A stretch of DNA of 64,000 bases from JACVRW01 sp963837445 (GTDB lineage Bacteria > Actinomycetota > Thermoleophilia > Solirubrobacterales > Thermoleophilaceae), in NCBI GenBank assembly GCA_963837445.1, contig CAWINK010000021.1, forward strand, positions 310,001-374,000, given 5' to 3'. Shown here piece after piece: positions 41,041 to 50,669 of this stretch. Numbering within the stretch: the first letter of the stretch is position 1; every line of letters begins with the position of its first letter. The notes beneath the pieces are model-generated. The model searched no databases and was not told the DNA's origin. It was given only the letters and a program-made list of their open reading frames with translations. The position numbers and the translations under genes are program-made.

Positions 41041-43158
41041 TCAGGTCACGGTGCGCACCCGAACGCGGTTGAGCGCCAGCGCCGTCACGGCCGCGAGCAG
41101 CAGGAAGGCGAGCGCGATGGACGCCTTGAGTAGCGCCGCCCAGAAGCCCGCGACCGGGCCGCCGTCGGGGTCAGCGTCCGCCGCCGGGGCCCCGCTGCCC
41201 GACCAGCTGCGGTTGGCGAACAGCTTCACTTCGCCACGGCCCTTATCCAGGCCCTCGAGGGCCGTTCCAATGATCGGCCCGGGGCCGTCGGCCTTCATCG
41301 CGACGCCCGGGATCGGGCTCGGCGTCAGCGGATCGCCCGCCTCGATCGCCCCGAAGGAGGCATCGGCCCGCACTGGGAGGCGGCCGGCCAGCGCGACCCT
41401 GACGAAGTTGCGCTCCTTGAACAGCCCGAGCGCCTGTTCCTCCAAAGCGCCCCGGTCGTTGCGCAGAACGGGGTGGACGGCCAGCACCTCGGCCTCGAGC
41501 TCCGGCTGTGCCTTCCGGAACCGCTCGAGCATCGGCTTCCCCCAACCCTCCTCGAGCGAGGCGGCGTCCATCGTGCCGCCGAGGATGATCCCGGGATCGG
41601 AGCTCGCGACGCCGATCGCGCCGGAGTCGCGGGCAGATGAGGTGCGGATGACGCCGTCCGGCCTGTTCGGGTCCACCCGGACGATGTCGCCGGGCCGTAT
41701 CTCGCCCCTGCGGACGAAGGCCTCCGCCAGGTCGAAATCGACGTTCTGGCTGAGGGTCCCGCGGATGGCCATATCGCCGTTCTCCTTCAGGTCCATCAGC
41801 TGGTTCGAGTCGTTGTTCTGACCGCCGTTCGAGTTGTGATGGATTGAGAACTCGTCACTGGCCGTGTTGTCGGCGGCGCTGTTGTCGTCGTCGATCACCA
41901 GCTGAGTGTCGGTATCCCCGCGCAGCCTCGCCGCTGCGGCGTTGGGCCCCAGGAGGTGACCAATTGCCTGGACGTTTCCGAGCGCGATGAGGTCACCGTT
42001 CTGGCGGACGTCGAGCAGCCTGTCGGCATCCAGGGTCGAGCCGTTCCTCATCACCTCGAACCGCGACGTGGTCGAGGTATCGGCCGAGTTGTTGTTGTGG
42101 TCGATGCTGACGGTTGCCTTCCCGTCGGCCTGGGCCTCAGTATTCGCGCCGCTGTCGAGCAGCACGTCCGCGATGCTGAACAGCGTCGTGTCGCCCGAGG
42201 TGGGGTGCCTGAACTGGCCTGCGCTCGTGACGTTTCCGGCCGCGGCCAGGTCGCCCAGTGCGCTGAGATCGCCGGACTGGTCGAGTCGCATCAGCCGGTC
42301 GACTGCGGCCGTCGAGCCGTTCCTGAACACGTCCAAGGTCTCGGTGGACCCGGTGTCGGATGAGTTGTTGTTGGTGTCGACGTGTACCTGAGCGGCCCCC
42401 GCGCCCCGCAGAGCAACCGGGTCGGCGTCAACAAGGCTGCGGAAGGTGTCTGCCCGGACTTCGCCGCTTACCACGAGGTCCCCGTTGGAATTGAGGTCTC
42501 CTAGGATCCCGAGGTCACCGTCCTGCTGGAGGTCCATGAGGATCGTCGACTCAGAGCCGTTCCCACGCACGCGGAACGTCGAGCTGCCAATGACGTCGTC
42601 GGTCTCGTTGTTGTCATCGTCGAGCATGAACTGCAACTGGGTGTCCGACTGGAGATCGAGGGGGCCGCCAGGGTCACCGCGAAGCTCGTCGAAGCGTCCG
42701 ATGCCCTCGACGTCGACGTCGTTCGTGACGTCGAGCACGGCGCCGGCGAAGGTGTCCGAGGCGTCGCTCCGCAGCAACTGGGCCGAATCCAGGCCGTCGA
42801 GCGTCTCCGAGTCGCTGGCCGCTCCGCCGGGATCCCCCTTCTCGCCCTGGAGCCCCTGCGGGCCCTGAGGTCCTTGCGGCCCCTGCGGGCCGGGATCGCC
42901 CTTGTCGCCCTTGGCCCCACTTGGCAGCTCGCCCCGCCGGAAGTCGTCCTCGAGCAGCGATCCGTTTCGTACCTTCGGCGAGGTGACCGCGTTGTTCCTG
43001 ATCTCCCCGGTGTCGACGGCGTTGGCCTTGATCTGCCCCGCGCCGACGCTGTTGCGCGGGATCGTCAGCGCATAGGCGCCGCCGCCCATGGCGAGGAATA
43101 CGGCGATCGTCGCCATGACGTTGGCGTAGGTCAGCTGCGAGCGAAGCCTGGCCAGCAT
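41041..43158 (-). CDS. Collagen-like, fibre-like repeat protein with membrane anchors at both ends
   Basis: A 705-residue protein. Residues of about 10-32 are a hydrophobic segment (TYANVMATIAVFLAMGGGAY), then an IPRNSVGAGQIKANAVDTGE linker, and a short collagen-like Gly-x-y run (KGDKGDPGPQGPQGPQGPQG) at about 88-110. Residues of about 150-475 hold four to five roughly 70-residue repeats built on Asp/Asn-rich D-x-NNNS-x-DT, R-NGS and QNGDL-x-x-LG motifs, like phage tail-fibre or trimeric adhesin shafts. A GDIVRVDPNRPDGVIRTSSA region resembles the C-terminal head of intramolecular-chaperone/peptidase-G2-type fibres. The last 45 residues include a second membrane span (ALLKASIALAFLLLAAVTAL). 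ATG 43158 has AGGAGGG just upstream. Confidence 0.75.
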   Translation of the reverse strand: MLARLRSQLTYANVMATIAVFLAMGGGAYALTIPRNSVGAGQIKANAVDTGEIRNNAVTSPKVRNGSLLEDDFRRGELPSGAKGDKGDPGPQGPQGPQGPQGLQGEKGDPGGAASDSETLDGLDSAQLLRSDASDTFAGAVLDVTNDVDVEGIGRFDELRGDPGGPLDLQSDTQLQFMLDDDNNETDDVIGSSTFRVRGNGSESTILMDLQQDGDLGILGDLNSNGDLVVSGEVRADTFRSLVDADPVALRGAGAAQVHVDTNNNSSDTGSTETLDVFRNGSTAAVDRLMRLDQSGDLSALGDLAAAGNVTSAGQFRHPTSGDTTLFSIADVLLDSGANTEAQADGKATVSIDHNNNSADTSTTSRFEVMRNGSTLDADRLLDVRQNGDLIALGNVQAIGHLLGPNAAAARLRGDTDTQLVIDDDNSAADNTASDEFSIHHNSNGGQNNDSNQLMDLKENGDMAIRGTLSQNVDFDLAEAFVRRGEIRPGDIVRVDPNRPDGVIRTSSARDSGAIGVASSDPGIILGGTMDAASLEEGWGKPMLERFRKAQPELEAEVLAVHPVLRNDRGALEEQALGLFKERNFVRVALAGRLPVRADASFGAIEAGDPLTPSPIPGVAMKADGPGPIIGTALEGLDKGRGEVKLFANRSWSGSGAPAADADPDGGPVAGFWAALLKASIALAFLLLAAVTALALNRVRVRTVT

Positions 43159-43193
43159 GGGGCCCTCCTGGATTCGAGTCCAGCTCAACCGTA
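43159..43193 (-). promoter_or_regulatory. Promoter and leader of the fibre-like gene, with strong Shine-Dalgarno
   Basis: TACGGT (minus strand 43193-43188) is followed by a leader of about 23 nt carrying CTGGA-CTCGAA-TCCAG (5-bp hairpin, 43183-43168) and AGGAGGG ending 4 nt before ATG 43158. The -10 is not adjacent to the start, and here a good Shine-Dalgarno appears. Confidence 0.5.
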
Positions 43194-43292
43194 ATTCAGG
43201 TTCTCGGCCCCGGCAAACCGCGGGAGCAGGAGCGGCGGTGCGAGTCTCGTCAGAGCTTCAGCTCAGGCCGTGGACGTAGAAAACCCTTGGGG

Positions 43293-44156
43293 CTACGGCG
43301 CCTGCGGCAGCTTCTTCTTGCCGCGCGTGATCTTGGGCGCGGAGGGCGGCGGCACGACGGGTCCGATGTCCCCATCCGGCGCCTCGTCGAGGTCGACCAT
43401 CACCGGCGCGTGATCGCTCGGCTTGCTTCCCTTGCGGGCTTGGCGGTCAATCCACGCGGCCTTGACGCGTGCCGCCACCGGCCCGCTCGCGAGGATCAGG
43501 TCGATCCGCATGCCGAGGTCCTGGTGGAACATGCCGGCGCGGTAGTCCCAGTAGCTGAAGACGCGCTCGTCCGGCCAGCGGTCGCGCACCACGTCGTGCA
43601 GGCCGAGTGCCTGCAGCTCCGCGAGCGCCTCCCGCTCCGGCGCCGTCACGTGGGTCTCGCCGACGTAGGCCTCCGGATCGAAGACGTCGTCGTCGGTGGG
43701 CGCGATGTTCATGTCGCCGCACACGACCGCGTCCTCCGGGCCGGCGGCGACCATCTCCTTGAGCGAGGCGAGCCAGGCGAGCTTGTACTCGTAGTGGTCC
43801 GAGCCCGGCACGCGCCCGTTCGGCACGTAGACCGAGACGACCCGGATGCCGCCGCAGGTCGCGGACACCGCGCGCGCCTCCGGATGGGGAAAGCCCGGAG
43901 CACCCTCGAGCCCTGCCACCACGTCGTCCAGCCCCACACGCGAGAGGATCGCGACCCCGTTCCAGGTCGCCTCACCGTGAGCGGCTACCTCGTAGCCGCG
44001 CTCGGCGAGCTCGTCCCCGAGCAGCTCCGCAAGCGCATCGTCCGCGAGCTTCGTCTCCTGAAGGCAGACGACATCAGGCTTCCGCTCATCCAGCCATGGG
44101 AGGAAGCGCGGCATGCGCTGCTTGAGCGAGTTGACGTTCCAGGTGGCGATGCGCAC
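43293..44156 (-). CDS. xth: Exodeoxyribonuclease III
   Basis: A 287-residue EEP-fold nuclease. RIATWNVNSLKQRMPRFLPW (Asn ligand), DVVCLQETKLADDALAELLG (catalytic Glu), VVSVYVPNGRVPGSDHYEY, VVCGDMNIAPTDDDVFDPEA (Asp/Asn), SYWDYRAGMFHQDLGMRIDL and SKPSDHAPVMVDL (terminal Asp-His) are all present, so it is a full AP endonuclease/3'-5' exonuclease for base excision repair. A basic Pro-rich tail follows. GTG 44156 has TACCGT 9 nt upstream. Confidence 0.95.
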   Translation of the reverse strand: MRIATWNVNSLKQRMPRFLPWLDERKPDVVCLQETKLADDALAELLGDELAERGYEVAAHGEATWNGVAILSRVGLDDVVAGLEGAPGFPHPEARAVSATCGGIRVVSVYVPNGRVPGSDHYEYKLAWLASLKEMVAAGPEDAVVCGDMNIAPTDDDVFDPEAYVGETHVTAPEREALAELQALGLHDVVRDRWPDERVFSYWDYRAGMFHQDLGMRIDLILASGPVAARVKAAWIDRQARKGSKPSDHAPVMVDLDEAPDGDIGPVVPPPSAPKITRGKKKLPQAP

Positions 44157-44171
44157 GGGTCCTCACGGTAC
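44157..44171 (-). promoter_or_regulatory. Promoter -10, exonuclease III gene
   Basis: TACCGT (minus strand 44171-44166) lies 9 nt before GTG 44156. Confidence 0.45.
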
Positions 44172-44225
44172 GGCACCGCCCCCTGGGAGGCATCCGGAGA
44201 ATCCCTGATCTTTGGCCAGTTGCCC

Positions 44226-44238
44226 TATGGTGACCCTC
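44226..44238 (+). promoter_or_regulatory. Leaderless promoter -10, secreted EEP hydrolase
   Basis: TATGGT (44226-44231) lies exactly 7 nt before ATG 44239; upstream in-frame starts would spoil the signal peptide. Confidence 0.5.
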
Positions 44239-45324
44239 ATGTCTCAAGCCACCCGAATCGTCTTGGCGCTCGTGCTGACGCTCGCTGTCGCGGCTCCCGC
44301 GGCTCAGGCCCAGCCCAAGAAGTCCAAGCAAGTCAACGTGACCGTGATGACCCGCAACATCTACCTCGGCGGGAACATCTTCCACCCGATCGGCTCACCC
44401 GATCTCGACACCTTCAAGCAGAAGACCAGCGAGCTTTGGGCTGAGGTCCAGAAGACCGACTTCGTCGGCACGCGCGCCGCGCTGCTCGCCCGCGAGGTCA
44501 AGCGCGCCAAGCCGGACCTGATCGGACTTCAGGAGGTCGCGATCTGGCGGCGCAGCCCCGACGGCCAGTCCGACGGGAACGCAACGCCCGCCACACAGGT
44601 CGTCTACGACTTCCTTAAGACGTTTCGGCGCGAGCTCGCGCGTGCCGGCCTCAAGTACAGCGTCGGCGTTGTCCAGCGCGAGGCCGACATCGAGGGCCCC
44701 CTCCGGGAGGGCTACGACGTGCGCCTCACGATGCACGACGTGATCCTCGTGAAGAAGCGGCCCGACCTGAAGATCACGAAGCGCCTCAGCAAGAACTACA
44801 ACGCCGACATCGGCGTACCGACGCCGGCGGGGACTCTCACGAGCACTCGCGGCTGGACGGCCGTCGACGGGAAGCTCAAGGGCAAGAAGTTCCGCTTCGT
44901 GAACACGCATCTCGAGGCGGCCGCGGCCGATCCGCGCAACGCGCAGGCCGCTGAGCTCATCGCGCGCGGCGGGCCGCTGCGCGTCAAGGGTAAGCCCGTG
45001 ATCGTGGTCGGCGACTTCAACTCCGACCCGCAGGCCAACGAGTCCGATGCCGATGCCGTGAACATCCTCAAGGGCTTCAAGCTGGTGGACCTGTGGACGC
45101 GCCTCCGCGGAGGAGGCCCGGGCTACACCTGTTGCCTGAACAACTCGGACATGTCCGACACGACGCCGGTTGGGTTCGACCACCGGATCGACCTGATCTT
45201 CTCGAAGCCCGCTCTGCGGGTCCTGAAGGGCAGGGTGGTGGGCAAGGCCCAGTCGGACCGCACGGCGAACGGCCTCTGGCCGTCCGACCACGCAGGCGCG
45301 GCGCTGACGCTCCGCCTGAAGTAG
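44239..45324 (+). CDS. Secreted endonuclease/exonuclease/phosphatase family protein
   Basis: A 361-residue exported EEP-fold hydrolase. Residues 1-24 are a signal peptide (TRIVLALVLTLAVAAPAAQA). VNVTVMTRNIYLGGNIF has the N-terminal Asn ligand, PDLIGLQEVAIWRRSP the catalytic Glu, KPVIVVGDFNSDPQANESDA the Asp/Asn pair, and LWPSDHAGAALTLRLK the terminal Asp-His. Members cleave nucleic acids, phospholipids or inositol phosphates; the target is unknown, but it acts outside the cell. It is convergent with the extra atpC copy. Confidence 0.9.
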   Translation: MSQATRIVLALVLTLAVAAPAAQAQPKKSKQVNVTVMTRNIYLGGNIFHPIGSPDLDTFKQKTSELWAEVQKTDFVGTRAALLAREVKRAKPDLIGLQEVAIWRRSPDGQSDGNATPATQVVYDFLKTFRRELARAGLKYSVGVVQREADIEGPLREGYDVRLTMHDVILVKKRPDLKITKRLSKNYNADIGVPTPAGTLTSTRGWTAVDGKLKGKKFRFVNTHLEAAAADPRNAQAAELIARGGPLRVKGKPVIVVGDFNSDPQANESDADAVNILKGFKLVDLWTRLRGGGPGYTCCLNNSDMSDTTPVGFDHRIDLIFSKPALRVLKGRVVGKAQSDRTANGLWPSDHAGAALTLRLK

Positions 45325-45339
45325 CGAAACGCCGAGCAG

Positions 45340-45367
45340 AGCGCCGGCGCCCTCGGGCGCCGGCGCT
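45340..45367. terminator. Bidirectional GC hairpin between convergent genes
   Basis: AGCGCCGGCGCCC (45340-45352) and GGGCGCCGGCGCT (45355-45367) are perfect complements separated by 2 bases, 16 nt past the hydrolase stop and before the stop of the second atpC copy. Confidence 0.7.
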
Positions 45368-45388
45368 GCCGCTCACGCTTCTGGCCGG

Positions 45389-45796
45389 CTAGCCCTGCCC
45401 GACCTCGAGGAACGCCTCGTAGCGCTTCACTTCGCGCTCCGCACGAGCCTTCTCCTCGGAGTCGTCCTCCGCGCGCTCGAGCGCCTCCTGCGCTTCCTTC
45501 AGGCGCGACTCGAACGCGCTGCGGTCGATGTCGTCGGGGGCGATGGCCTCTTCCACCAGCACCAGCGCGCGGTTGTCGGCCACCTGGAGGTAGCCCTCGC
45601 CCTGGGCGAAGCGGACGACGTCGGAGTCAGACTTGTAGAGCCGCAGCTCCGTGGGCTCGAGGATCGCCATCAGCGGCGCGTGGCGCGCCCTGATGCCGAT
45701 CGAACCGGTCGTGGTGCGCGTGGAGACCATCTCCACCTCGTCGGCGAAGACCTGCCCCTCAGGCGTGAGCACCTCGACCTTGAACGACGAGGCCAT
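45389..45796 (-). CDS. atpC: ATP synthase epsilon subunit, second copy
   Basis: A 135-residue epsilon subunit: FKVEVLTPEGQVFADEVEMV (N-terminal beta-sandwich), IRARHAPLMAILEPTELRLY, and a C-terminal helical pair ending YEAFLEVGQG. It is almost the same as the copy at 46056-46463: by my reading about 15 of 408 bases differ and only two change a residue (Arg/Lys and the final Gly/Ser). It starts as TGATG with the atpD-tail remnant. No atpD body or promoter precedes it, so expression would require read-through from the main operon. See findings. Confidence 0.85.
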   Translation of the reverse strand: MASSFKVEVLTPEGQVFADEVEMVSTRTTTGSIGIRARHAPLMAILEPTELRLYKSDSDVVRFAQGEGYLQVADNRALVLVEEAIAPDDIDRSAFESRLKEAQEALERAEDDSEEKARAEREVKRYEAFLEVGQG

Positions 45797-45917
45797 CAGT
45801 CCTCGTCGCTCTTCTCGTCACCGTTGTCGGCGTCACCGTTGTCAGCGTCACCGTTCTCGGCGTCACCGTTCTCCTCGCCCTTCTCGTCCTCGCCCTCGTC
45901 CTCGTCTGACTTCTTCG
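45796..45917 (-). pseudogene. atpD 3'-tail remnant in front of second atpC
   Basis: About 39 codons of the acidic C-terminal tail of the ATP synthase beta subunit: KKSDEDEGEDEKGEENGDAE and two more NGDADNGD units, ending KSDED-stop with TGATG onto atpC. It is homologous to the main tail near 46465-46590 but in an intact reading frame. Similarity stops at about 45917, where unrelated sequence begins. Confidence 0.7.
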
Positions 45918-46054
45918 TGCCGAAGGCGGCCCTGAAGGCGATCAAGCGAGCGCTACGTGCCAGGAAGAAGATCAAGGCGAGCATCAAGCTCACGGCCCGC
46001 GACGGCGCCGGCAACCTGACCGCCGGCAAGCGCACGGTCAAGCTCAAGCGCTGA
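45918..46054 (+). pseudogene. 3' remnant of a secreted repeat-type protein gene
   Basis: In the plus strand the frame VPKAALKAIKRALRARKKIK, then TARDGAGNLTAGKRTVKLKR-stop, resembles the C-terminal beta-domain end common in extracellular proteins of this group (basic region followed by TARD-x-AGN). Its 5' part is missing; the sequence to the left is the antisense of the atpD-tail copy. It ends one base before the stop of the main atpC, so it was the original convergent neighbour. Confidence 0.55.
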
Positions 46055-46055
46055 T

Positions 46056-46462
46056 CTAGCTCTGCCCGACCTCGAGGAAGGCCTCGTAGCGCTTGACCTC
46101 GCGCTCCGCGCGGGCCTTCTCCTCGGAGTCGTCCTCCGCGCGCTCGAGCGCCTCCTGCGCTTCCTTCAGGCGGGACTCGAACGCGCTGCGGTCGATGTCG
46201 TCGGGGGCGATCGCCTCCTCGACCAGCACCAGCGCGCGGTTGTCGGCCACCTGGAGGTAGCCCTCGCCCTGGGCGAAGCGCACGACGTCGGAGTCCGACT
46301 TGTAGAGCCGCAGCTCCGTGGGCTCGAGGATCGCCATCAGCGGCGCGTGGCGCGCCTTGATGCCGATCGAACCGGTCGTGGTGCGCGTGGAGACCATCTC
46401 CACCTCGTCGGCGAAGACCTGCCCCTCGGGCGTGAGCACCTCGACCTTGAACGAGGAGGCCA

Positions 46463-46463
<1 letters not shown>
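46056..46463 (-). CDS. atpC: ATP synthase F1 epsilon subunit
   Basis: A 135-residue epsilon subunit at the canonical end of the operon: FKVEVLTPEGQVFADEVEMV, IKARHAPLMAILEPTELRLY, FAQGEGYLQVADNRALVLVE, and two C-terminal helices (FESRLKEAQEALERAEDDSE). It couples gamma rotation to the catalytic head and can inhibit hydrolysis. ATG 46463 would normally overlap an atpD stop as TGATG; with the indels in the atpD tail it reads in frame with atpD. Confidence 0.93.
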
Positions 46464-48035
<1,572 letters not shown>

Positions 48036-48047
48036 TCTTCTCCTTGG

Positions 48048-48971
48048 CTAACGAAGTCCTTCGGCCCCGGCCACGACCTCCATGATCTCCTGCGTGATCT
48101 CCGCCTGCCGTTGGCGGTTCGCGGCGAGCGTGAGGTCGTCGATCAGCTCGGCGGCGTTGTCTGAAGCGCTGCGCATGGCGCTCATGCGCGCGCCGTGCTC
48201 GGATGCGGTTGACTCGAGCATCGCCCGGTAGATCGAGATCTCCACGTAGTCGGGCACCAGCCGGGCGAGGATCTCCTCCGCGTCAGGCTCGTAGATCCAG
48301 AGCGCGCGGTCGTGGATGTGCTCGTCCTCGTTATCCCCGTTCTCGCCCTCGTCGCGCTCCTCGTCGTCGCCCCCGATGACGTCGGCCTGCTGCAACGGCA
48401 GCAGCGTCTCGTGGCGAACCTCCTGGTTGACCGGGGAGATGTAGCCGTTGTAGAAGACCTCGACCCGGTCGACCTTGTCGTCCACATACGCGGAGACGAG
48501 CCCGTCGGCCACCCGGCGGGCGTCGGAGAACGCGGGCCTGTCCGTGAAGCCGGTCCAGGAGCCGCCCACCTCGAGCCCTCGGAACTCAAGCGACGAGACG
48601 CCCCGGCGCCCCACGACGTACCAGAGCACCTCCTTGCCGTCGCCCGACAGCCCGCGCATGCGCTGGTTGGCGGCGCGCAGGATCTGCGAGTTGAACGGAC
48701 CGGCAAGCCCGCGGTCGCCCGTGATGATGAGGACGCCGACGGTCTCGACATTCTCCTTCTCCTGGAGGATCGGGAGGTTCGGGATGTTGTCCGCGGCCTG
48801 GGAGGCGCGCGCGGTCATGCGCCGCAGCGCGTCCGCGTACGGGCGCAGCGCCTCGATCCGCTGCTCGGCCTTCCGCAGGCGGGCGGCGGAGATCATCTCC
48901 ATCGCCCGCGTGATCTTGCGGATGTTCTTGACCGACGCGATGCGGCCCCGGATGTCCTTCAGGTTCGCCAT
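48048..48971 (-). CDS. atpG: ATP synthase F1 gamma subunit
   Basis: A 307-residue central rotor stalk: LKDIRGRIASVKNIRKITRA and MEMISAARLRKAEQRIEALR (N-terminal coiled coil), GVLIITGDRGLAGPFNSQIL (Rossmann-like core), and C-terminal AMRSASDNAAELIDDLTLAA with RQAEITQEIMEVVAGAEGL (second coiled coil reaching into the alpha3beta3 head). An acidic insert DDEERDEGENGDNEDEH at about residue 215 matches the acid-rich style of this operon. ATG follows the atpA stop with no gap. Confidence 0.95.
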   Translation of the reverse strand: MANLKDIRGRIASVKNIRKITRAMEMISAARLRKAEQRIEALRPYADALRRMTARASQAADNIPNLPILQEKENVETVGVLIITGDRGLAGPFNSQILRAANQRMRGLSGDGKEVLWYVVGRRGVSSLEFRGLEVGGSWTGFTDRPAFSDARRVADGLVSAYVDDKVDRVEVFYNGYISPVNQEVRHETLLPLQQADVIGGDDEERDEGENGDNEDEHIHDRALWIYEPDAEEILARLVPDYVEISIYRAMLESTASEHGARMSAMRSASDNAAELIDDLTLAANRQRQAEITQEIMEVVAGAEGLR

Positions 48972-50657
48972 CTAGGCGTTTGCCGGCTCCTCTTCACGCT
49001 CTTCTTCCTGCTCCGGCTCCTCTTCGCTCTCGTCCTCGTCGTCGGACGTCTTGCGGCCCTCCTCGGTGCGGGCCTCCTTCTCGCGCTCCTCCTCCGAGAG
49101 GATGCGGTCGGACTCGCCCTCCTCGAGCGGGTTGCCCTCCTCGTCGAAGTCGGGTCCGAAGTCGTCGATCGCCTCGGAGATGCAGTCGCCGAGCTGCGAC
49201 TCGATCTCGTCGCTCCACTCGCCCTCGGCGATCTTGCCCATCAGCTCGCCGCTCTCCGCGTGCAGGCGGTCGAGCAGGAACCGGAGGTACTCCTGGACGC
49301 GCTCGACCTTGATGCGGTCGAGGTAGCCGCCGGTGCCGGAGTAGATCGCCGCCACCTGGTCCTCGATCGACCAGGGGTCGCGCTCGTCCTGCTTGAGCAC
49401 CTCGACCAGCCGCGCGCCGCGGTTGAGCGTGGCCTGGGTGTCGGCGTCGAGGTCGGAGCCGAACTGAGCGAACGCCTCGAGCTCGCGGTACTGCGACAGC
49501 TCGAGCCGCAGCCTGCCGGCCACCTTCCGCATCGGCGTGGTCTGCGCCGAGCCGCCCACGCGCGACACGGAGATGCCGACGTTGATGGCCGGCCTAACGC
49601 CCGAGCGGAACAGGTCGGCCTCGAGGAAGATCTGGCCGTCCGTGATCGAGATGACGTTGGTGGGGATGTACGCGGACACGTCGCCCGCCTGCGTCTCGAT
49701 GATCGGCAGCGCGGTGAACGACCCGGCCCCGAGCTCGTCGGAGAGCTTCACCGCGCGCTCGAGCAGGCGCGAGTGCAGGTAGAACACGTCGCCCGGGTAC
49801 GCCTCGCGGCCCGGCGGGCGGCGCAGCAGCAGCGACATCTGGCGGTATGCGTACGCGTGCTTCGTGAGGTCGTCGTAGACCGCGAGCGAGTGCTGTTCGT
49901 TGTAGAGCCAGTGCTCCGCGATCGCCGCGCCCGCGTAGGGCGCGAGGAACTTGATCGGCGCGGCCTCGTCGGCCGGCGCCGCCACGATCACGGTGTGGTC
50001 GAGCGCCCCGTGGTCGTCGAGCTGCTGCGCGACCTCAACCACGGTGGACATGCGCTGCCCGACCGCGACGTAGACGCACTTCAGGTCCTTGTCCTTGTTG
50101 TTGATGATCGCGTCGATGCAGATCGAGGTCTTGCCGGTCTGGCGGTCGCCAATGATCAGCTCGCGCTGGCCACGGCCCACGTTCGTCATGGCGTCGATCG
50201 GCTTGATGCCGGTCTGCATCGGCTCCTTCACCGGCTGGCGGTGCACCACGCCCGGAGCCTTGAACTCCGCCGGGCGGGTCTCGTCCGTGTCGATGTCGCC
50301 CTTGCCGTCGAGCGGGCGGCCGAGCGGGTCCACGATGCGGCCGAGCAGCGCGTCGCCGACCGGCACCTGGAGCAGGCGCCCGGTGCGCTTCACCTGGTCG
50401 CCCTCCTCGATCTGGTCCCACTCGCCGAACAGCACCGCGCCCACGTTGTCGGACTCGAGGTTGAGAGCGAGGCCGGTCACGTCGTGCGGAAGCTCGAGGA
50501 GCTCCATCGACATGCAGTTGTCGAGGCCGTGGACGCGCGAGATGCCGTCCGCCACGGACAGGACGGTGCCCACCTCGGAGAGGTCGGCGCCGCCGTCCTC
50601 GAGGCCCTCGATGCGGCTCTTGAGGATGCTGGTGATCTCGTCTGGCTTGATCTGCAC
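48972..50657 (-). CDS. atpA: ATP synthase F1 alpha subunit
   Basis: A 561-residue regulatory nucleotide-binding subunit. ELIIGDRQTGKTSICIDAII is the P-loop, VYVAVGQRMSTVVEVAQQLD and YDDLTKHAYAYRQMSLLLRR follow, SVSRVGGSAQTTPMRKVAGR carries the arginine finger, and the C-terminal domain ends near residue 505. An unusually long acidic tail (about 505-561; Glu/Asp/Arg-rich, ending EEREEEPANA) extends beyond the normal length. GTG 50657 has AAGGAG 8 nt upstream. Confidence 0.95.
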   Translation of the reverse strand: MQIKPDEITSILKSRIEGLEDGGADLSEVGTVLSVADGISRVHGLDNCMSMELLELPHDVTGLALNLESDNVGAVLFGEWDQIEEGDQVKRTGRLLQVPVGDALLGRIVDPLGRPLDGKGDIDTDETRPAEFKAPGVVHRQPVKEPMQTGIKPIDAMTNVGRGQRELIIGDRQTGKTSICIDAIINNKDKDLKCVYVAVGQRMSTVVEVAQQLDDHGALDHTVIVAAPADEAAPIKFLAPYAGAAIAEHWLYNEQHSLAVYDDLTKHAYAYRQMSLLLRRPPGREAYPGDVFYLHSRLLERAVKLSDELGAGSFTALPIIETQAGDVSAYIPTNVISITDGQIFLEADLFRSGVRPAINVGISVSRVGGSAQTTPMRKVAGRLRLELSQYRELEAFAQFGSDLDADTQATLNRGARLVEVLKQDERDPWSIEDQVAAIYSGTGGYLDRIKVERVQEYLRFLLDRLHAESGELMGKIAEGEWSDEIESQLGDCISEAIDDFGPDFDEEGNPLEEGESDRILSEEEREKEARTEEGRKTSDDEDESEEEPEQEEEREEEPANA

Positions 50658-50669
50658 GTCTAGGTCTCC

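Noticed and set aside
43168..43183. tRNA T-arm-like hairpin before the fibre gene
   Set aside because: The loop has 6 rather than 7 bases and no other tRNA arms or acceptor stem can be drawn; treated as a leader hairpin.
45680..46054. Plus-strand frame starting inside the second atpC and ending at 46054
   Set aside because: The first part is antisense of atpC and the atpD tail; only the last 45 codons look like protein, so it was recorded as a gene remnant, not a gene.
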